NCBI GenBank assembly: GCA_028583605.1
Contig: CM053328.1
Location: 4,210,304 to 4,274,303, forward strand
DNA from: Dastarcus helophoroides
Lineage: Eukaryota > Arthropoda > Insecta > Coleoptera > Bothrideridae
Direction: 5' to 3'
DNA: 64,000 nt
Part shown: positions 1 to 11,098 of the stretch, piece by piece
Layout: each line of letters opens with the position of its first letter
Position numbering within the stretch: the first letter of the stretch is position 1
The notes under the pieces: generated by a model
Databases searched by the model: none
What the model saw: the letters and a program-made list of their open reading frames with translations, nothing else
Told to the model about the DNA's origin: nothing
Program-made: the position numbers and the translations under genes

Positions 1-297
1 TTTTTAATAAAACTGTCAGTTATGCAGTAAGAAGTTTCTCTATGCAATATATTAAAAGAATCCAGCATCCTGCCAAAAAGCTATTCCACTAATCAAAATT
101 AACAACAATATACAATTTATAGCTTAAGAGAAAAGAACTGCACTACTTTATTTGTGTTTATGTTGATTATACAGGTACTGAAATATTCAAATTAGATATA
201 CATGCATATTATGTCCGAATTAGAGATTTTAGCAAAATTCCGTTACAATCTTTCTAATTTAAAAAACCTTCCGGCTACATGCTTCGAGCATCAAAAT

Positions 298-338
298 TCT
301 GCTGCTGTAGCAGAATTCTGCTACGGTTGGCAACACTG
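298..338. repeat. Right end of a TIR element
   Basis: This stretch ends in GGCAACACTG and contains a GCAGAATTCTGC palindrome. It resembles the right end of the complete element at 1234-1819 (GCGGAATTCCGCTACC then GGCAACACTG), so it is probably a related element whose left end I do not see. Bases 1-297 are AT-rich and show no gene. Confidence 0.45.
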
Positions 339-339
339 C

Positions 340-703
340 TTAACAGAAGGTTACTGAAATTTAGAATTGTGAAAGGAGTAACTAGCGAAGGAAAAGCCAA
401 TAAAACATGAATAGAAATATTAATATTCACAAGGAAACTACAGAGAATATTTAATATCACAGAGATACTCAAATGTCATAATTTATCTACGTTTTGCGTT
501 ATTTGTTTATTAAAAGGTGTAATTTTCAAACAGAAACAGAAGGCAAATAAAAATTCAAGGAACGTCGTACTAACAAACGCTATTAAAATGCGCTACAGAT
601 TTGTTTGCCGCGTCTTCTGCAGATGTTACTTTATAGCGTTCATTTAAAAAGCATATCTATTTTCACATCTAACAAATTCATAATTCTATGGATTATGAAA
701 ATG
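340..703 (+). repeat. Interspersed repeat, uninterrupted copy
   Basis: The sequence from TTAACAGAAGGTTACTGAAA to about 703 recurs at 942-1232 and 1820-1990, and in part inverted at 3418-3481. It has no convincing long frame. This copy is useful because it shows the repeat without the insertion that splits the second copy. Confidence 0.65.
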
Positions 704-941
704 TCTCAGCGAATTTTTTTCTGACAGCACACACAAAATTGTAGAGGAAGGAATTTGAATTGATTTTCTGACGACAGGCAGAGAATAACACTGCCCGAAA
801 CGTTAAAACTTTAAAATAATTTTGTTCTTATTTAGTTTTTATGTCGTTTCCATTTTAAGATAGTTTTAAGTGTTTTTCAGATTGACGAACCAAGATCCAA
901 CGCAATCGCTGCTTGGGGCATTCTATAACAGACATCCAATC

Positions 942-1990
942 CTTAACAGAAGGTTACTGAAATTTAGAATTGTGAAAGGAGTAACTAGCGAAGGAAAAGC
1001 CAATAAAACATGAATAGAAATATTAATATTCGCAAAGAAAATCCAGACAATATCTAATGTCACAGAGGCACTCAAATGTCATAATTTATCTACTTTTGTG
1101 TCATTTGTTTATAAAAAGGTGTAATTTGTAAACAGAAACAGAAAGAAATTCAATGAACGATCCTACTAACAAATGCTATTAAAATGCGCAACAGATTTGT
1201 TTGGCACGTCTTCTGCAGATTTTACTTTATAGCCACTGTTGCCAGTGGATCAATGCGCCAAATGTCGCTACCGGATCTCTAAAATTCCGTTACCGGCCAC
1301 TACCCAACACAGAAAGGGTAGAGAATTCTATAAAAAACTTGACTTTGAAGGATAAATACATTTTTTTCCTTCGGAGGGTAATTAAAGCCAAAGATATAAA
1401 AAACGTTTCGTTTATCTTTAAAATAAAGATTGCTAAGACTAAAAAGAAATACCACTCTAGCTGAGAGCTATTTTAAATGGCTTCAAAGTCGTCAAGTAAG
1501 ATAGTATCTTCGGGGAAATACATATTTTTCCACAGAAAAAATAAAAATTAAATTTTCTAAAGATTTCTGCAATGATTGTGATTGAATTTCTACACCTAAA
1601 ATTGTTGTTAATTGCTCTCGGTCAGATGGCACCATGGAATAAATCGTTATGTCAATTTTTCAACAACTAGTTTATTTACCCTCGACTCGTTTATTAAAAA
1701 TAAAATAAAAATTTGGGCGCCCTCAAAAATTCCGCTACTTTATCGTCGCCGCCGCTACGCCGCTAAATGCTTCAGAACAGGCTACCAATAGCGGAATTCC
1801 GCTACCACTGGCAACACTGTAGCGTTCACTTAAAAACCATCGCTATTTTCACATCTAACAAATTCATAATTCTATGGCTTATGTCAATGTCACCGTGACA
1901 TTTAAATGTCATAATTTATTACGTTTTGTGTTATTTGTTTATAAGGTGTAAATTGTAAACAGAAACAGAACGCAAAGTAATAACCACCCA
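942..1990 (+). repeat. Second copy of the interspersed repeat, split by a MITE
   Basis: The repeat runs to TTTATAGC at 1233, is interrupted, and resumes at TAGCGTTCAC (1820), matching the uninterrupted copy at 340-703. The 50 bases before 942 are not shared with the first copy. Confidence 0.65.
1234..1819. mobile_element. 586-bp non-autonomous TIR element
   Basis: The termini are CACTGTTGCCAGTGG on the left and CCACTGGCAACACTG on the right, inverted with one mismatch. TAGC stands on both sides (1230-1233 and 1820-1823), and the repeat at 340-703 shows the unfilled site with a single TAGC. The interior has several GCGGAATTCCGC-type palindromes and no transposase. Superfamily is uncertain: the target duplication could be read as TAGC or as TA. 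Confidence 0.7.
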
Positions 1991-2586
1991 AATAAAAATG
2001 GAATGCAAGGTAATTATTGAGCAGAAATCTAATTAATTTTAACTAAATGTGATGGTGCATCAAAATTGACTTTAAGTTTGATTGGTTTAATAAACAATCA
2101 AGAGATTTAAAGCGTGTGTAACCATTTGGTAAATGTCTGATATTTCAGTGTAATGTTATTTAATAAGAATAATAGTTATTTAATTAGTAAATTTGATAGA
2201 ATGCGTCGTCATATCGAGAAGACTTTAAATCTCAAGTGCTAGTGCTAGTATTATCCAGTTAGCGTAATTTCCTTTAAAACATTTTGATCACACAAACGCT
2301 ACAAATCAAGCTAATTGTTATGTGGTGTAGTTTTACATTAAACGATTTTGATCGCCAAATGGATCGAGTGGAATTAAATTCCTGATTGAAAGTCGTTTTT
2401 GATCATATTCTGTGGTTTAAATTCAACAATAAAAGCATCATTATCGTCAATATTTAGCTGACCAAAGTGAATAAATTCCCAATATTTTGTTTAAACTGCA
2501 TCTTCTAAACTGAAGAAAGAAACTGGTTTGTTAGAGATTGCTAATTAATTTTGTTTTGTATTAAAAGTTTTTTGATAAATCCGGTT
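1991..2586. other. AT-rich stretch without a recognised feature
   Basis: I see no coding exon, RNA gene or clear repeat here. Confidence 0.5.
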
Positions 2587-2783
2587 CACGATTTGCTGCT
2601 TTGACACTCGCTTTAGCCGAAATATGATTTATGAAGAGATAACGTTAAATGACGACTATAAAGTCGCCATTTAACGTTCACGATTTGCTTCTTTGACATT
2701 TGTTTTGGTTAAAATATAATGATTAATGATTTATAAAATGATAACGATAAAGGACGACTATAAAGTCGTCTTTTAACGTTATC
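2587..2783. repeat. Direct repeat of a hairpin unit, two copies
   Basis: A unit of about 92 bp starting CACGATTTGCT occurs at 2587 and again at 2679. Each ends in a hairpin with loop ATAA. The first (2641-2678) has 17-bp arms with one mismatch; the second (2740-2783) has 20-bp arms with two. Both carry the core AACGTTAAA and GACGACT. This looks like a small foldback element or tandem MITE. Confidence 0.6.
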
Positions 2784-3761
2784 TCTGCCGGGAAACCCCC
2801 AGTTTCAATTCAAAATTCTTCCAGTTTCAATTACAAACGCATTAACAAAACAGAAAATGTAAGAAATTAAATATTCATTTAAAAGCTATTAGACAACAAT
2901 TTCTTCTACAAGAGTGTTTTCTGCACACTAAAAAATTACAGATTTCGGCTTCAACTTACAATTTCAAAGATGGCAATTAAACAAAGCAGACAGACATACG
3001 GCCAAAATCGAAATTGGATTTCTGTTGAGATATGGAATTAGAAACAAGATCGATTTTGAAATCGAGCTGTAACAACAACATTTCGAAGAAAATCTTCAAC
3101 TAAACTGTTGTTCGTAGAGCAAATATTAACTAAAACAGGAAAAAAGTATCTGAGACATGTAGTTATTTGAAATTTAGATTTTAAATTGGATATCAATACT
3201 GGTTTTGGAAAAAAAGTCGACTTTGAAACTCAAAATTTGGCGATGGAATCAACATTTTTGACTTTTAATTGTTTTGGTACCGCAAATTAGTCTTGGATTT
3301 TCTTTTTTTTTTCGAAAGTTTCAATTTATATTCAAAATTTCGCTAGAGTGGTTGAAATTAAAGATTAATGTAATAATTGTGAGTTGATTAATATTTTGGT
3401 ATTGAAGTTGATTTCCATTCATGTTTTATTGGCTTTTTTTCGCCAGTTACTCCTTTCACAATTCTTGATTTTCAGTAACCATATGTTTAAAGAAAATATG
3501 GAGAATAATTAAAGTAAAGTAGACCTAAGTTAGCTTTTTCATCAAAATATCTAATTATATTCAAAATTGTCATCTTTTTCTTAAAATTACAAATGTTTTA
3601 CAAAATGTATGCTTCAAGGCTAGATGTATAGAAAAGATTGAACATTTTTAGTTTCCATATAAATCATGTCATAAATTGGAAATGTAACAAATCACATAAT
3701 TAAGTCAATTTGTACTGAAGTTCATGTTTTGATGTTTTTTATCAAAAACTTTATGTTTCAG
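2784..3761. other. AT-rich, probable intron, with an inverted repeat fragment
   Basis: No exon is recognised. Bases 3418-3481 are an inverted partial copy of the repeat at 340-703. The tract ends in TTTATGTTTCAG, which fits a 3' splice site for the exon that follows. Confidence 0.4.
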
Positions 3762-4196
3762 GTGTCGGAGCGTCGATTAAGTCAACTTGATTGTGCCCTC
3801 ATCGAACTGGGCATGATAGCAGCTAGCACGAACGCCAGAAGGGAATACCTCCAGGAAGCTAAAGAATGCAGAAATCGTGCCCTAGCAAACCTGGTCACAA
3901 TTAACACGAGATACGTCAGTAACGTATCGATCAATGTTGACAAACGTTCTCTATTGTCCAAAAGGTACCAACCTTATCATTTACCCAAAGAGCGAAACCG
4001 CACAAGATCGGAGAATAACGAAGATGAAGAACTACAAAACTTAAGCACTACCATAGATAAATTGGGTAAAATTTCTCTACTTAAAAAAGCCACATCGTTA
4101 GAGAATGTTGCGGATTTTAAAATATCTGACTCCGATCATGGTTTAGAAGTCGAAACTGTGTCAGATTCGATACAAAACTTAAAGGTGGGGGAATGA
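3762..4196 (+). CDS. Probable terminal coding exon of an unidentified gene
   Basis: An open frame of about 144 codons begins right after an acceptor-like TTTATGTTTCAG and ends in TGA at 4194-4196. Its composition is that of real coding sequence, unlike the AT-only frames nearby. The first part is helical and charged (SERRLSQLDCALIELG, then REYLQEAKECRNRAL); the rest is polar and rich in Ser, Asn and acidic residues, as in disordered C-termini. I do not recognise the family. The in-frame ATG at 3729 lies before the acceptor, so upstream exons, probably outside the window, are more likely than a start there. A single-exon gene starting at 3729 is the alternative. Confidence 0.45.
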   Translation: MSERRLSQLDCALIELGMIAASTNARREYLQEAKECRNRALANLVTINTRYVSNVSINVDKRSLLSKRYQPYHLPKERNRTRSENNEDEELQNLSTTIDKLGKISLLKKATSLENVADFKISDSDHGLEVETVSDSIQNLKVGE

Positions 4197-4492
4197 TCGG
4201 GTTGATTTATTTATGTGCAGCACCCAATCAAAAATATGATAGAAACAGATGTATTGGTGCTTTGATGTAAATCATTCTGCAAATGTGTTGGTTTGTTTAA
4301 CCTCAGATATAGGCAGCTGTGATTGTACGTTTTAGTTTTATTTAAGTGAATTTGAAAGCTATTTTCTAATTGCTGTAGAATGAGTCGCACATTAAATTAG
4401 CATGAATCATAAAATCTACGTTAGAAATTAGTTTTTGCAATTCAATTTTTAATATGAATTGTATTGGAAGGTTTGTGTATTAATTTTTGTTA

Positions 4493-4701
4493 ACACATTC
4501 ACTGCCACCACGTTTTTCCCTGCAACCCAATGTGTTGCTAGGGCATATAAAAGTAATTAGCGTTTTATGAGTCAACTCGATGGCATGCAAAATAAGACGC
4601 CAACTACAGGTATCTCATATTCAACATACAAGTATCTCGTATTCAATATATGAGTATCTCATACTCAACATACGAGTATCTGGTAGTTGGCAGGGAATGT
4701 G
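4493..4701. mobile_element. 209-bp piggyBac-like MITE with an internal minisatellite
   Basis: The termini are CACATTCACTGCCA on the left and TGGCAGGGAATGTG on the right, inverted with one mismatch. TTAA lies on the left and TTCA on the right, which fits a decayed piggyBac TTAA target. Inside, GCCAACTAC (4599-4607) pairs with GTAGTTGGC (4683-4691) around three 22-bp repeats of the form GTATCTCATATTCAACATAC (4610-4675). It lies in the presumed 3' UTR of the exon at 3762-4196. Confidence 0.55.
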
Positions 4702-4738
4702 TTCAAATTACTCAAGTGTGTGATTTTGCACATTTTTT

Positions 4739-4744
4739 AATAAA
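4739..4744 (+). terminator. Candidate polyadenylation signal AATAAA
   Basis: This is the first AATAAA past the stop at 4196 that I would favour; another lies at 5053-5058. If used, the 3' UTR would be about 550 bp and include the piggyBac-like MITE. Confidence 0.3.
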
Positions 4745-5289
4745 TGTTAAGGGAAAATGACTTTTTTTTAAATATTTGTATTATTTTCAGTAAACATTTG
4801 TAAGTCTACAAAGATAATGTAAATATAACATAACTCATTTCTGTTTAGAATTGGTTGTTTTCTACATTGGGAGCAAATAAAATCAATGAAGTAAGAAAAA
4901 TTGTTTTTTCTGTCTTTCTTTCCAGCCATATATGTTAAAAAATAAGTGGGCAAGTGCAAGTCGTACTTGTATAATCGATGTTCAATGCTGTCAGCTGTTT
5001 AAGTTTTTTCTTAAATTCACTTGTCTTCCTATTATTATGTTAAAATGTTGCAAATAAATTGAATTTTTTTACATATCCAGACTGTAATAAATTCTCACAA
5101 AATCTCAAAAACCATAAGACACGGTTAAGCAAAGACGATCAAGAATATGCTGTTGAAAAGTCTAAATTATCTCTTGCTGTTCTTGAGATTTTTGAAGAAG
5201 AGTAAAATTCGTTTTTTGCATTTCTCAGTGTTATTTAAAGAGTAATCGAAAAACTACAAACATTTTTTCTTTGGCGTTTTTTGTCCTTT

Positions 5290-5375
5290 CCAAGGTATCC
5301 TTCTTTTGGTGGACCAGACTGATCCTTGGTGTACAAATCTTGTCCCTTGAAACCAAGAAAAGGCTTCGAGTCGGA
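5290..5375. repeat. Fragment of the foldback repeat family
   Basis: The string ACAAATCTTGTCCCTTGAAACCAAGAA after GATCCTTGG matches one arm of the foldback found in intron 4 of the haemolymph-like genes (for example 17397-17588), without the partner arm. Confidence 0.45.
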
Positions 5376-5660
5376 TATTTTGGGTATATCTCCGCAAAAA
5401 TTAATTTTTTTTAAATCAGAAATTCTTCGCGGTGGTATACCTTAAAATAACCGAATAAACCCGCCACAAATATAACTCTTATTTCTAATTTTTGCGGGAA
5501 TATTTACTAGCGCCACCTACTTTCACTTCCAGCATTAAAAAGGTTATGATCGGACATTACATGCAGTTGCTTGTCGCTTTTCAGGTATTCTGTGGTCTCA
5601 TTTATCTCTGATGCAGTGTTGCCATATTGCGATAATTATATATGTGGTAGTTCTTACAAA

Positions 5661-6303
5661 ACAGAGACTAAATAGACTGAACGTTTCAATGTTGTCTCAT
5701 GCGTACAGTTGAAGCTAAAATTCGGGGAAGTGGGGAGGTGCATTCCACTACTCTTTGATATGGTCGGATTAAGTAAAATTTATAAATACGAAACTTGCCG
5801 CGTAACGGTTCTAACGATTTAGATGAAACTTTAGAATTAGGGGCTTTTGGACCAATAGGATAATTTTTATAAGTGCTTTTTGGTAAAAGTTCAGGAGAAC
5901 TATTTTCAAAGACATCTTGGTTTAATAGTAAAATAATGTTCTTTCAATACGCGACGCCTGTGTACAATATTGTTAAGCCGGTGCTGTAAACAAATCATGA
6001 TTGCAGTGAAATGGCGACGCGCGCACGCCGATAATTGAATATTTATATATTTTACTTTTACCTACCCAAAGAATGAAACTCTTGATTTTCCTTCACTAAT
6101 GTGTTCACTGAGGTTTCAACAATGATCCACAATACACTTCCCCATATTTACCGCCCATTTTCTTTAAAAAAAACCGATGTTATCTTCGCAAAGGTCTGTC
6201 AAATAATAAGAGGGCATTGCGAGCTAGATGGAGCTAGGCTTTCGCCAGGCTTCCAACTGGCTTCACTGCTTACCGTGTTAGGCTCAGTCTATTTAGTCTC
6301 TGT
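5661..6303. repeat. 20-bp perfect inverted repeat about 600 bp apart
   Basis: ACAGAGACTAAATAGACTGA at 5661-5680 is the exact reverse complement of 6284-6303. The 600 bp between them have no convincing gene. CAGTGTTGCCAT at 5615 just outside resembles hAT-type termini. It may be the ends of a decayed element. The rest of 5040-6950 holds nothing else I can name. Confidence 0.4.
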
Positions 6304-6949
6304 TACAAAAGTACGGTGCACGGTGCCAAATACCTATACCACAGAGTGCTCTGTGCCTATACCATACCAAAAAATAGGTAACTTCCGCTTTACTATTTAA
6401 TAACAATAGATTTTAGTCATTCACCAATATTATTTTAAGCACAGTTTTACAATTTATTACCAAATAATTTGCGCCGCGCCATCTCTTGATTGGTAAAAAC
6501 ATTGTAGTTTAATTTTGCAGGTTTTTTTTTTGATTTGAAACAATGTTACGGGCACTTAAACGAGGCCGATAGCAGTGAAGTTGGCACAAAATTTTACAAG
6601 AACGTTTGTTAACTTTTTAACGTACAAAAATTACAAAACGCGGGACTGGCGACTGACTTCAACCAACCTGAACAATCAAACCTTTCTGTCCCCTTAGTAA
6701 TCCATGACTCCGCCAGAGCGCGGTCAAGCCATCCGTCAGAATTGACGTTGACATTGCGTTGCCAACTTTAAATAGTTAACCACTAGCGGGCTACTCAAAA
6801 TTTAAACCTAAAATATATTTAAATTACTTATTCATAATTAGATCTAAGACTTCCATTTATTTTTTGCTTTGTTTTTTATTTATGTGTTTTTGTTTTTTAC
6901 GAGGCGTAGAAAATACATTGATTTACAACAACGTTCTTTTAGAAATGCA

Positions 6950-7660
6950 GACTTTTTTCTAGAAAATACGAGGTTACGGAGAAAATTTCTACTTTAATTT
7001 TGAAATGGCGACTTTTTTCACAAAATTTCGACTTTAATCCCGAGATTTCGACTGTTTTCTCAAAATTTCTACTTTAATCTTGAAATTTCGACCTTTTTAG
7101 CGAAATTTCCACTTCAACTTCGAAATTTCGACTTCAATCTCGAAATTTCGACATTTTCTTGGAAATTGCGAGAAAAATGTTGAAATTTCTATATTCTATG
7201 GTTAGGGTAGACAGATGACAATTGCGCCCCTTACTATTTATTATTGACAGTTGGCAATAGGGTGCGTTCATTAATTTCAGTATTTAATTACCAAAATTTC
7301 GACTTTTTTTTCGAAATTCAAGATTTAAGTCGAAGTTTTAAGAAAAAGTCGAAATTTTGAGTTCAAGTCGAACTTTTAAGTTAAATACGAAATTTCTAGA
7401 TTGAGGTCGATATTTTGATTTTAATCTTGGAATTTAGGGTGAAAGAAGTCAACATTTCATGAGTAAAATGAAAATTTTAATTGAAAACTCGAATATTCTA
7501 TGTATTTTTTTTAACTTGAAATTTCTAAATATTTTTTTGTTTAAATTGAAGATGAAATTTCGAAGTTAAGGTCAAAATTTTAACTTTAATCTCGGAATAT
7601 GGGGAAGCAAACGTTAAAATTTTGAGATTACAATAAGAATTTCGATTTTGAACTCGAAAT
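6950..7660. repeat. Decayed satellite of the TCGAAATTTC type
   Basis: Degenerate units of about 20 bp with the core CGAAATTTCGAC or its complement fill this interval. The same sequence type is nearly intact at 15961-16560 and strongly decayed over much of 19.7-25.4 kb and 28-30 kb. The frames in it carry no recognisable domain. Confidence 0.55.
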
Positions 7661-7689
7661 TTCTAAACAATATTTTTTTCAAATTGATG

Positions 7690-7709
7690 TTATACCGTAC
7701 TCGGTATAA
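7690..7709. repeat. Perfect 8-bp-arm palindrome
   Basis: TTATACCG and CGGTATAA stand around a 4-base loop TACT. It borders a less AT-rich stretch (7710-8880) of unknown origin. Confidence 0.5.
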
Positions 7710-7979
7710 ATTATTAAAAATAAAATAAAATAAAACGCGTAAATAAAGCGTGGTGAGTGAATGGAAGATAAGGAAAGGAACAAGCGGGTATACGAAGATA
7801 ACCACAGCTAAAACTCGCTCCACACACACACAATAATTCGAAATGCTTATTAGCAACACTGTCCAACAGGGAAATTGCAAATGCCACTAACGGAGTGTTG
7901 GTATCATAGACAAGACAAGTGACAGATGGAATTGTGTCTATGAACGCGAGATTGCGCCAGAGAAATGTCAAGTAGTGTC

Positions 7980-8085
7980 CTGCGTGTCAACCAATAGATG
8001 GTAGCACCGCGTGTCAGCCACAGAAGGCGCACTACGTGTCAACCAACAGTTGGTGCACTGAGTGTCAACCACAGAAGACATTGTC
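7980..8085 (+). repeat. Four-copy minisatellite, period about 26 bp
   Basis: Units start GTGTCAACCA or GTGTCAGCCA and alternate between two forms, one with CAATAGATGGT or CAACAGTTGGT and one with CACAGAAGGCG or CACAGAAGACA. The alternation suggests an older two-unit repeat. Confidence 0.55.
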
Positions 8086-9240
8086 ACTGGTAAATACTAG
8101 AAAATGGCGTCTAACGGGTTTCTACACGTGCAACTAAACAAACAAAATGAAATAAAAGAGGCGTCAAGTCGCCGACTCTCGAATTAGCTATTAAGGCGTT
8201 TGCACGTGGTTAGGAAATCTTCCAGGGGCGATTACAATCGAGGAAATATAAAATATTACTCGACAAGAGAATAAGAATTAATTCTTCGGACGAAACTCGA
8301 ATAAAATTCGAATTTCACCTAGAACTTGCTCGTTTTTAACAAGCACGTGGTCGTGTTAGGTCCACAGGACGAAAATAAACAATTCACAACAATTGGACAA
8401 TGCAGCACGATACAAATATATAATTCGGTCAAATGGATAAAAAGAAATGCGCAGACTTACAGTTTCAGCTGGAGTTTTCGCCGTGGCACTATTAGATTAA
8501 TCGGGTAAATAATCTTAAAGCAAATTAACGATCGAAGCACTAGGCACGTGTTCGGAATTCTCGGGTAGGTACTCCTCGTTCGGCGGCCAAACTTGGAGAG
8601 AGTGATCCAAGCCAGGGCGGTTAACGACCAACCCTCCTTGTGGTGTTTTCCGTTGGTCGGGGACGATCGTGAATCGTCGGGGATGGAAATGTCTATGTCT
8701 ATGTCAATGCCTAGTGCTTGGATCCATCTAGCGGCGTCAGAGTGAGAGTAAGAGCGGGAAACTTGAATTATTCCTGCTCCGGTATCATTTGGCCTTTCAT
8801 ATGCCTTTGTATTTTTTATGTTGGCGATGGCCATAGTTTCTCCGGGTTTCTCTAATAGGTGGTAGTACTAAGAGTTACACGCATCAGTGAATTCTCGGAA
8901 CATTTGTTAGCATTCGAGTTGGATATACCAAACTGACGAGATCTAAAAAGATTGAAACCGGTCTTTGGTTTCCAAACTTGGAATCTAATAAATGTTTACA
9001 CCTATTGGTCTGTGCATTAGAATCTTTGTATTTTTTATTTAAAAAAATGTAAGTAATTTCTTTTAACGTTTTATGGTGTATATATTAATACGTGTGTAAC
9101 GTGCTCAACCACTAAATTAAAGGTTTTATTACGGGTAACAGGTAATAAAATAACGTTTTTTAATTATTGTGAATACACCTTTATCTTTGAATATTTGGCA
9201 ACACTGCTCTCATATAGGTTCTGTGGCTCTGATGTTTTAT
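8086..9240. other. Unassigned stretch with higher GC
   Basis: The GC content is above that of the surroundings and a 125-codon minus frame spans 8457-8834, but it matches no family I know and lacks splice context. A solo LTR was considered, but I found no matching target duplication. From about 8,990 to 9,240 nothing is seen. Confidence 0.4.
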
Positions 9241-9347
9241 GATTTTATTTCAACCATGTTGTCTTTGTTTTTAACCTCAAATTATGAATAATTGAAATTT
9301 TAAATAATAAATCATTAGTTCTATTTGAAATTATCATTACACACATT

Positions 9348-10798
9348 ATGGTTTGGGCCAATAATCTTTGTAGATTATGTGGTAGTTTGGGCGATGAGGT
9401 GCACCCGATATTCAAAGGTGACCAAAGTCTGGAATTGAAAATTAAAAAATGCTCGAATCTCACGGTAAGTGGTTACCAGAGGCCCTATACTGCACTTTTA
9501 ACGTGAATAGGTGTTTAAGGATGACTACAAACCCAAACAAATATGTGGGAACTGCAATTTAAAGGTGAATGACTTTTGTCAATTCATCGACACGAATTAG
9601 TATTACGAATCAAAAATTTGATTCGATTATGAGTAGAAGCGATTGGTCTCAGAATCTGTTAGGGTATCCGCCCCAACAAAAGAGCGTTATAGTGTCTTCT
9701 AAACCTCCCATGGATAATTTAGATTGTGGCGAGCTAGATTTATATAAGGATGGGGTTTTGCCGTTAGAGAGTTTCAATGTTCCATTAAATGAAACCGATG
9801 TACTTCAGATTGTGGAAAGTGCTACTGATTATAGTAATGTTACTGAAAGTAACACTTATTTGGTTGATCGCTACTCAGGGGATGCATATAATGAATATGG
9901 TACAGTCTTAAGACATTCATCTCATTTTCATCTACCGAATGAAGTGTGTTCGACAGATACGGCAATTAATTATAGTTTCCATCCCCAAAAACCAGAATGT
10001 AATGTGGTTAAATCAAATAACGATTTATCAAACAAAAAATGCGAGAATTATTACAAATACAGTGAAAGTTTTAATAATTATAATTTAGATTTTCAACAGC
10101 CGTATAATAACAAAAGCAAACCGAATTTAATTTCAGTTGAGACCATACAGTCGTCAGTTAATCCAGAAAGCATTGACAAGTCCATCGGGTATAAAACTAA
10201 AGAGAAAAAGTCATTTCCTTGCCCTCGTTGTAATAAAATCTTTGTAAGAAGAATTACTTTGAATGCTCATATGTCATTTCATACTAATAACAAACCATAT
10301 ATTTGTGAGCTTTGCGATAAAATGTTTGCAGTTAAAAGCAATTTAACGTCACATCAAAAGATTCACACGAGTCAATACAAGTGTAAAATCTGCGGCAAAA
10401 CATTTTCAGTTCCTAGTAAACTGCAAAGGCACGAAAGAATACATACCAAGCTAAAGCCGTTTATATGCGACGTTGGTGCTTGCAAGAAAGCATTTACCGA
10501 TAAAAGTAACTTAGAAGAGCACAAAGGGGTGCACAACCAAGAAAGAAATATAAAATGTGGCCAATGCGAAAAATATTTTAAAACTAGAAACCAACTAAAG
10601 AGTCATAAAAAATCCCATGATTTGGACAAATCATTTGTATGTGATATATGTCAAAAGTCGTACAAATATAAAATAAATTTGAATTTACATATGAAGAAAC
10701 ATAACGGGTATTATTGCCCCTATTGCAAGGTAAATTGTGAACGAATTGTTAATCTTTTAAAACATAGGAAAGAGTGTAAGTTAAAAATAAAATCTTGA
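9348..10798 (+). CDS. ZAD and C2H2 zinc-finger transcription factor
   Basis: Exon 1 (9348-9464) starts MVWANNLCRLCG and ends at GTAAGT; exon 2 starts at 9520 after a 55-bp intron and continues DDYKPKQICGNCNLK. Together they give both Cys pairs of a ZAD (zinc-finger-associated) dimerisation domain. The main frame then runs through an acidic linker to seven fingers (about 10215-10790): six C2H2, one with C-x4-C spacing, and a last C2HC. ZAD proteins bind DNA in the nucleus as dimers. The join is odd: the ZAD frame hits TAG at 9598-9600 while the finger frame is shifted by one. An 88-bp intron 9565-9652 (donor GTGAAT, acceptor TCTCAG) restores the frame but removes the NDFCQF part of the domain; a 1-bp error or mutation near 9598 is the other option. 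An ATG at 9569 would give fingers without ZAD. AATAAA overlaps the end at 10786. Confidence 0.75.
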
Positions 10799-10944
10799 AG
10801 CTGTTGAAAATGTTATTTCTATTTAATTACCCCACCCCCTTCAGAATTTGAGTTCCAACTTAAAAGGTGACATTTTCTACAAAGAAAGCAGCTACAGGGC
10901 CTCAGCGTCTTGGTGGCAACTAATCAAGAGGATGATTTTCAGCC

Positions 10945-11098
10945 GATATATCATTTTGATGGAACGGACTGGTCCTTGGTTATCTTCAAAAATTGAAACA
11001 CAGAACTTGTTCCCTGAAACCAAGAAAGATTAAAAAACACAACAAAGGTTGCTCTAACGCGTTTCGACAGCCAAGCGGTCATCTTCAGAGAGAAACAT
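10945..11098 (+). repeat. Single arm of the foldback repeat family
   Basis: The stretch runs from TGGAACGGACTGGTCCTTGG through CTGAAACCAAGAAAGATT and TTGCTCTAACGCGTTTCGA to CATCTTCAGAGAGAAACA. It matches one arm of the intron-4 hairpins of the haemolymph-like genes plus the outer sequence CCTTGGTTATCTTCAAAAAT, but lacks the opposing arm. Confidence 0.55.

Noticed and set aside
890..1012. Exon after TGTTTTTCAG at 891
   Set aside because: The frame runs straight into the dispersed repeat and stops; no partner exon or family resemblance.
8457..8834. 125-codon minus-strand frame as a gene
   Set aside because: No family resemblance, no splice or start context; it looks like a chance frame in a stretch of higher GC.
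7688..8880. Solo LTR from TGTTATACC to AGTTACA
   Set aside because: Ends match TG...CA, but no target duplication is seen and the length of 1.2 kb is unsupported.
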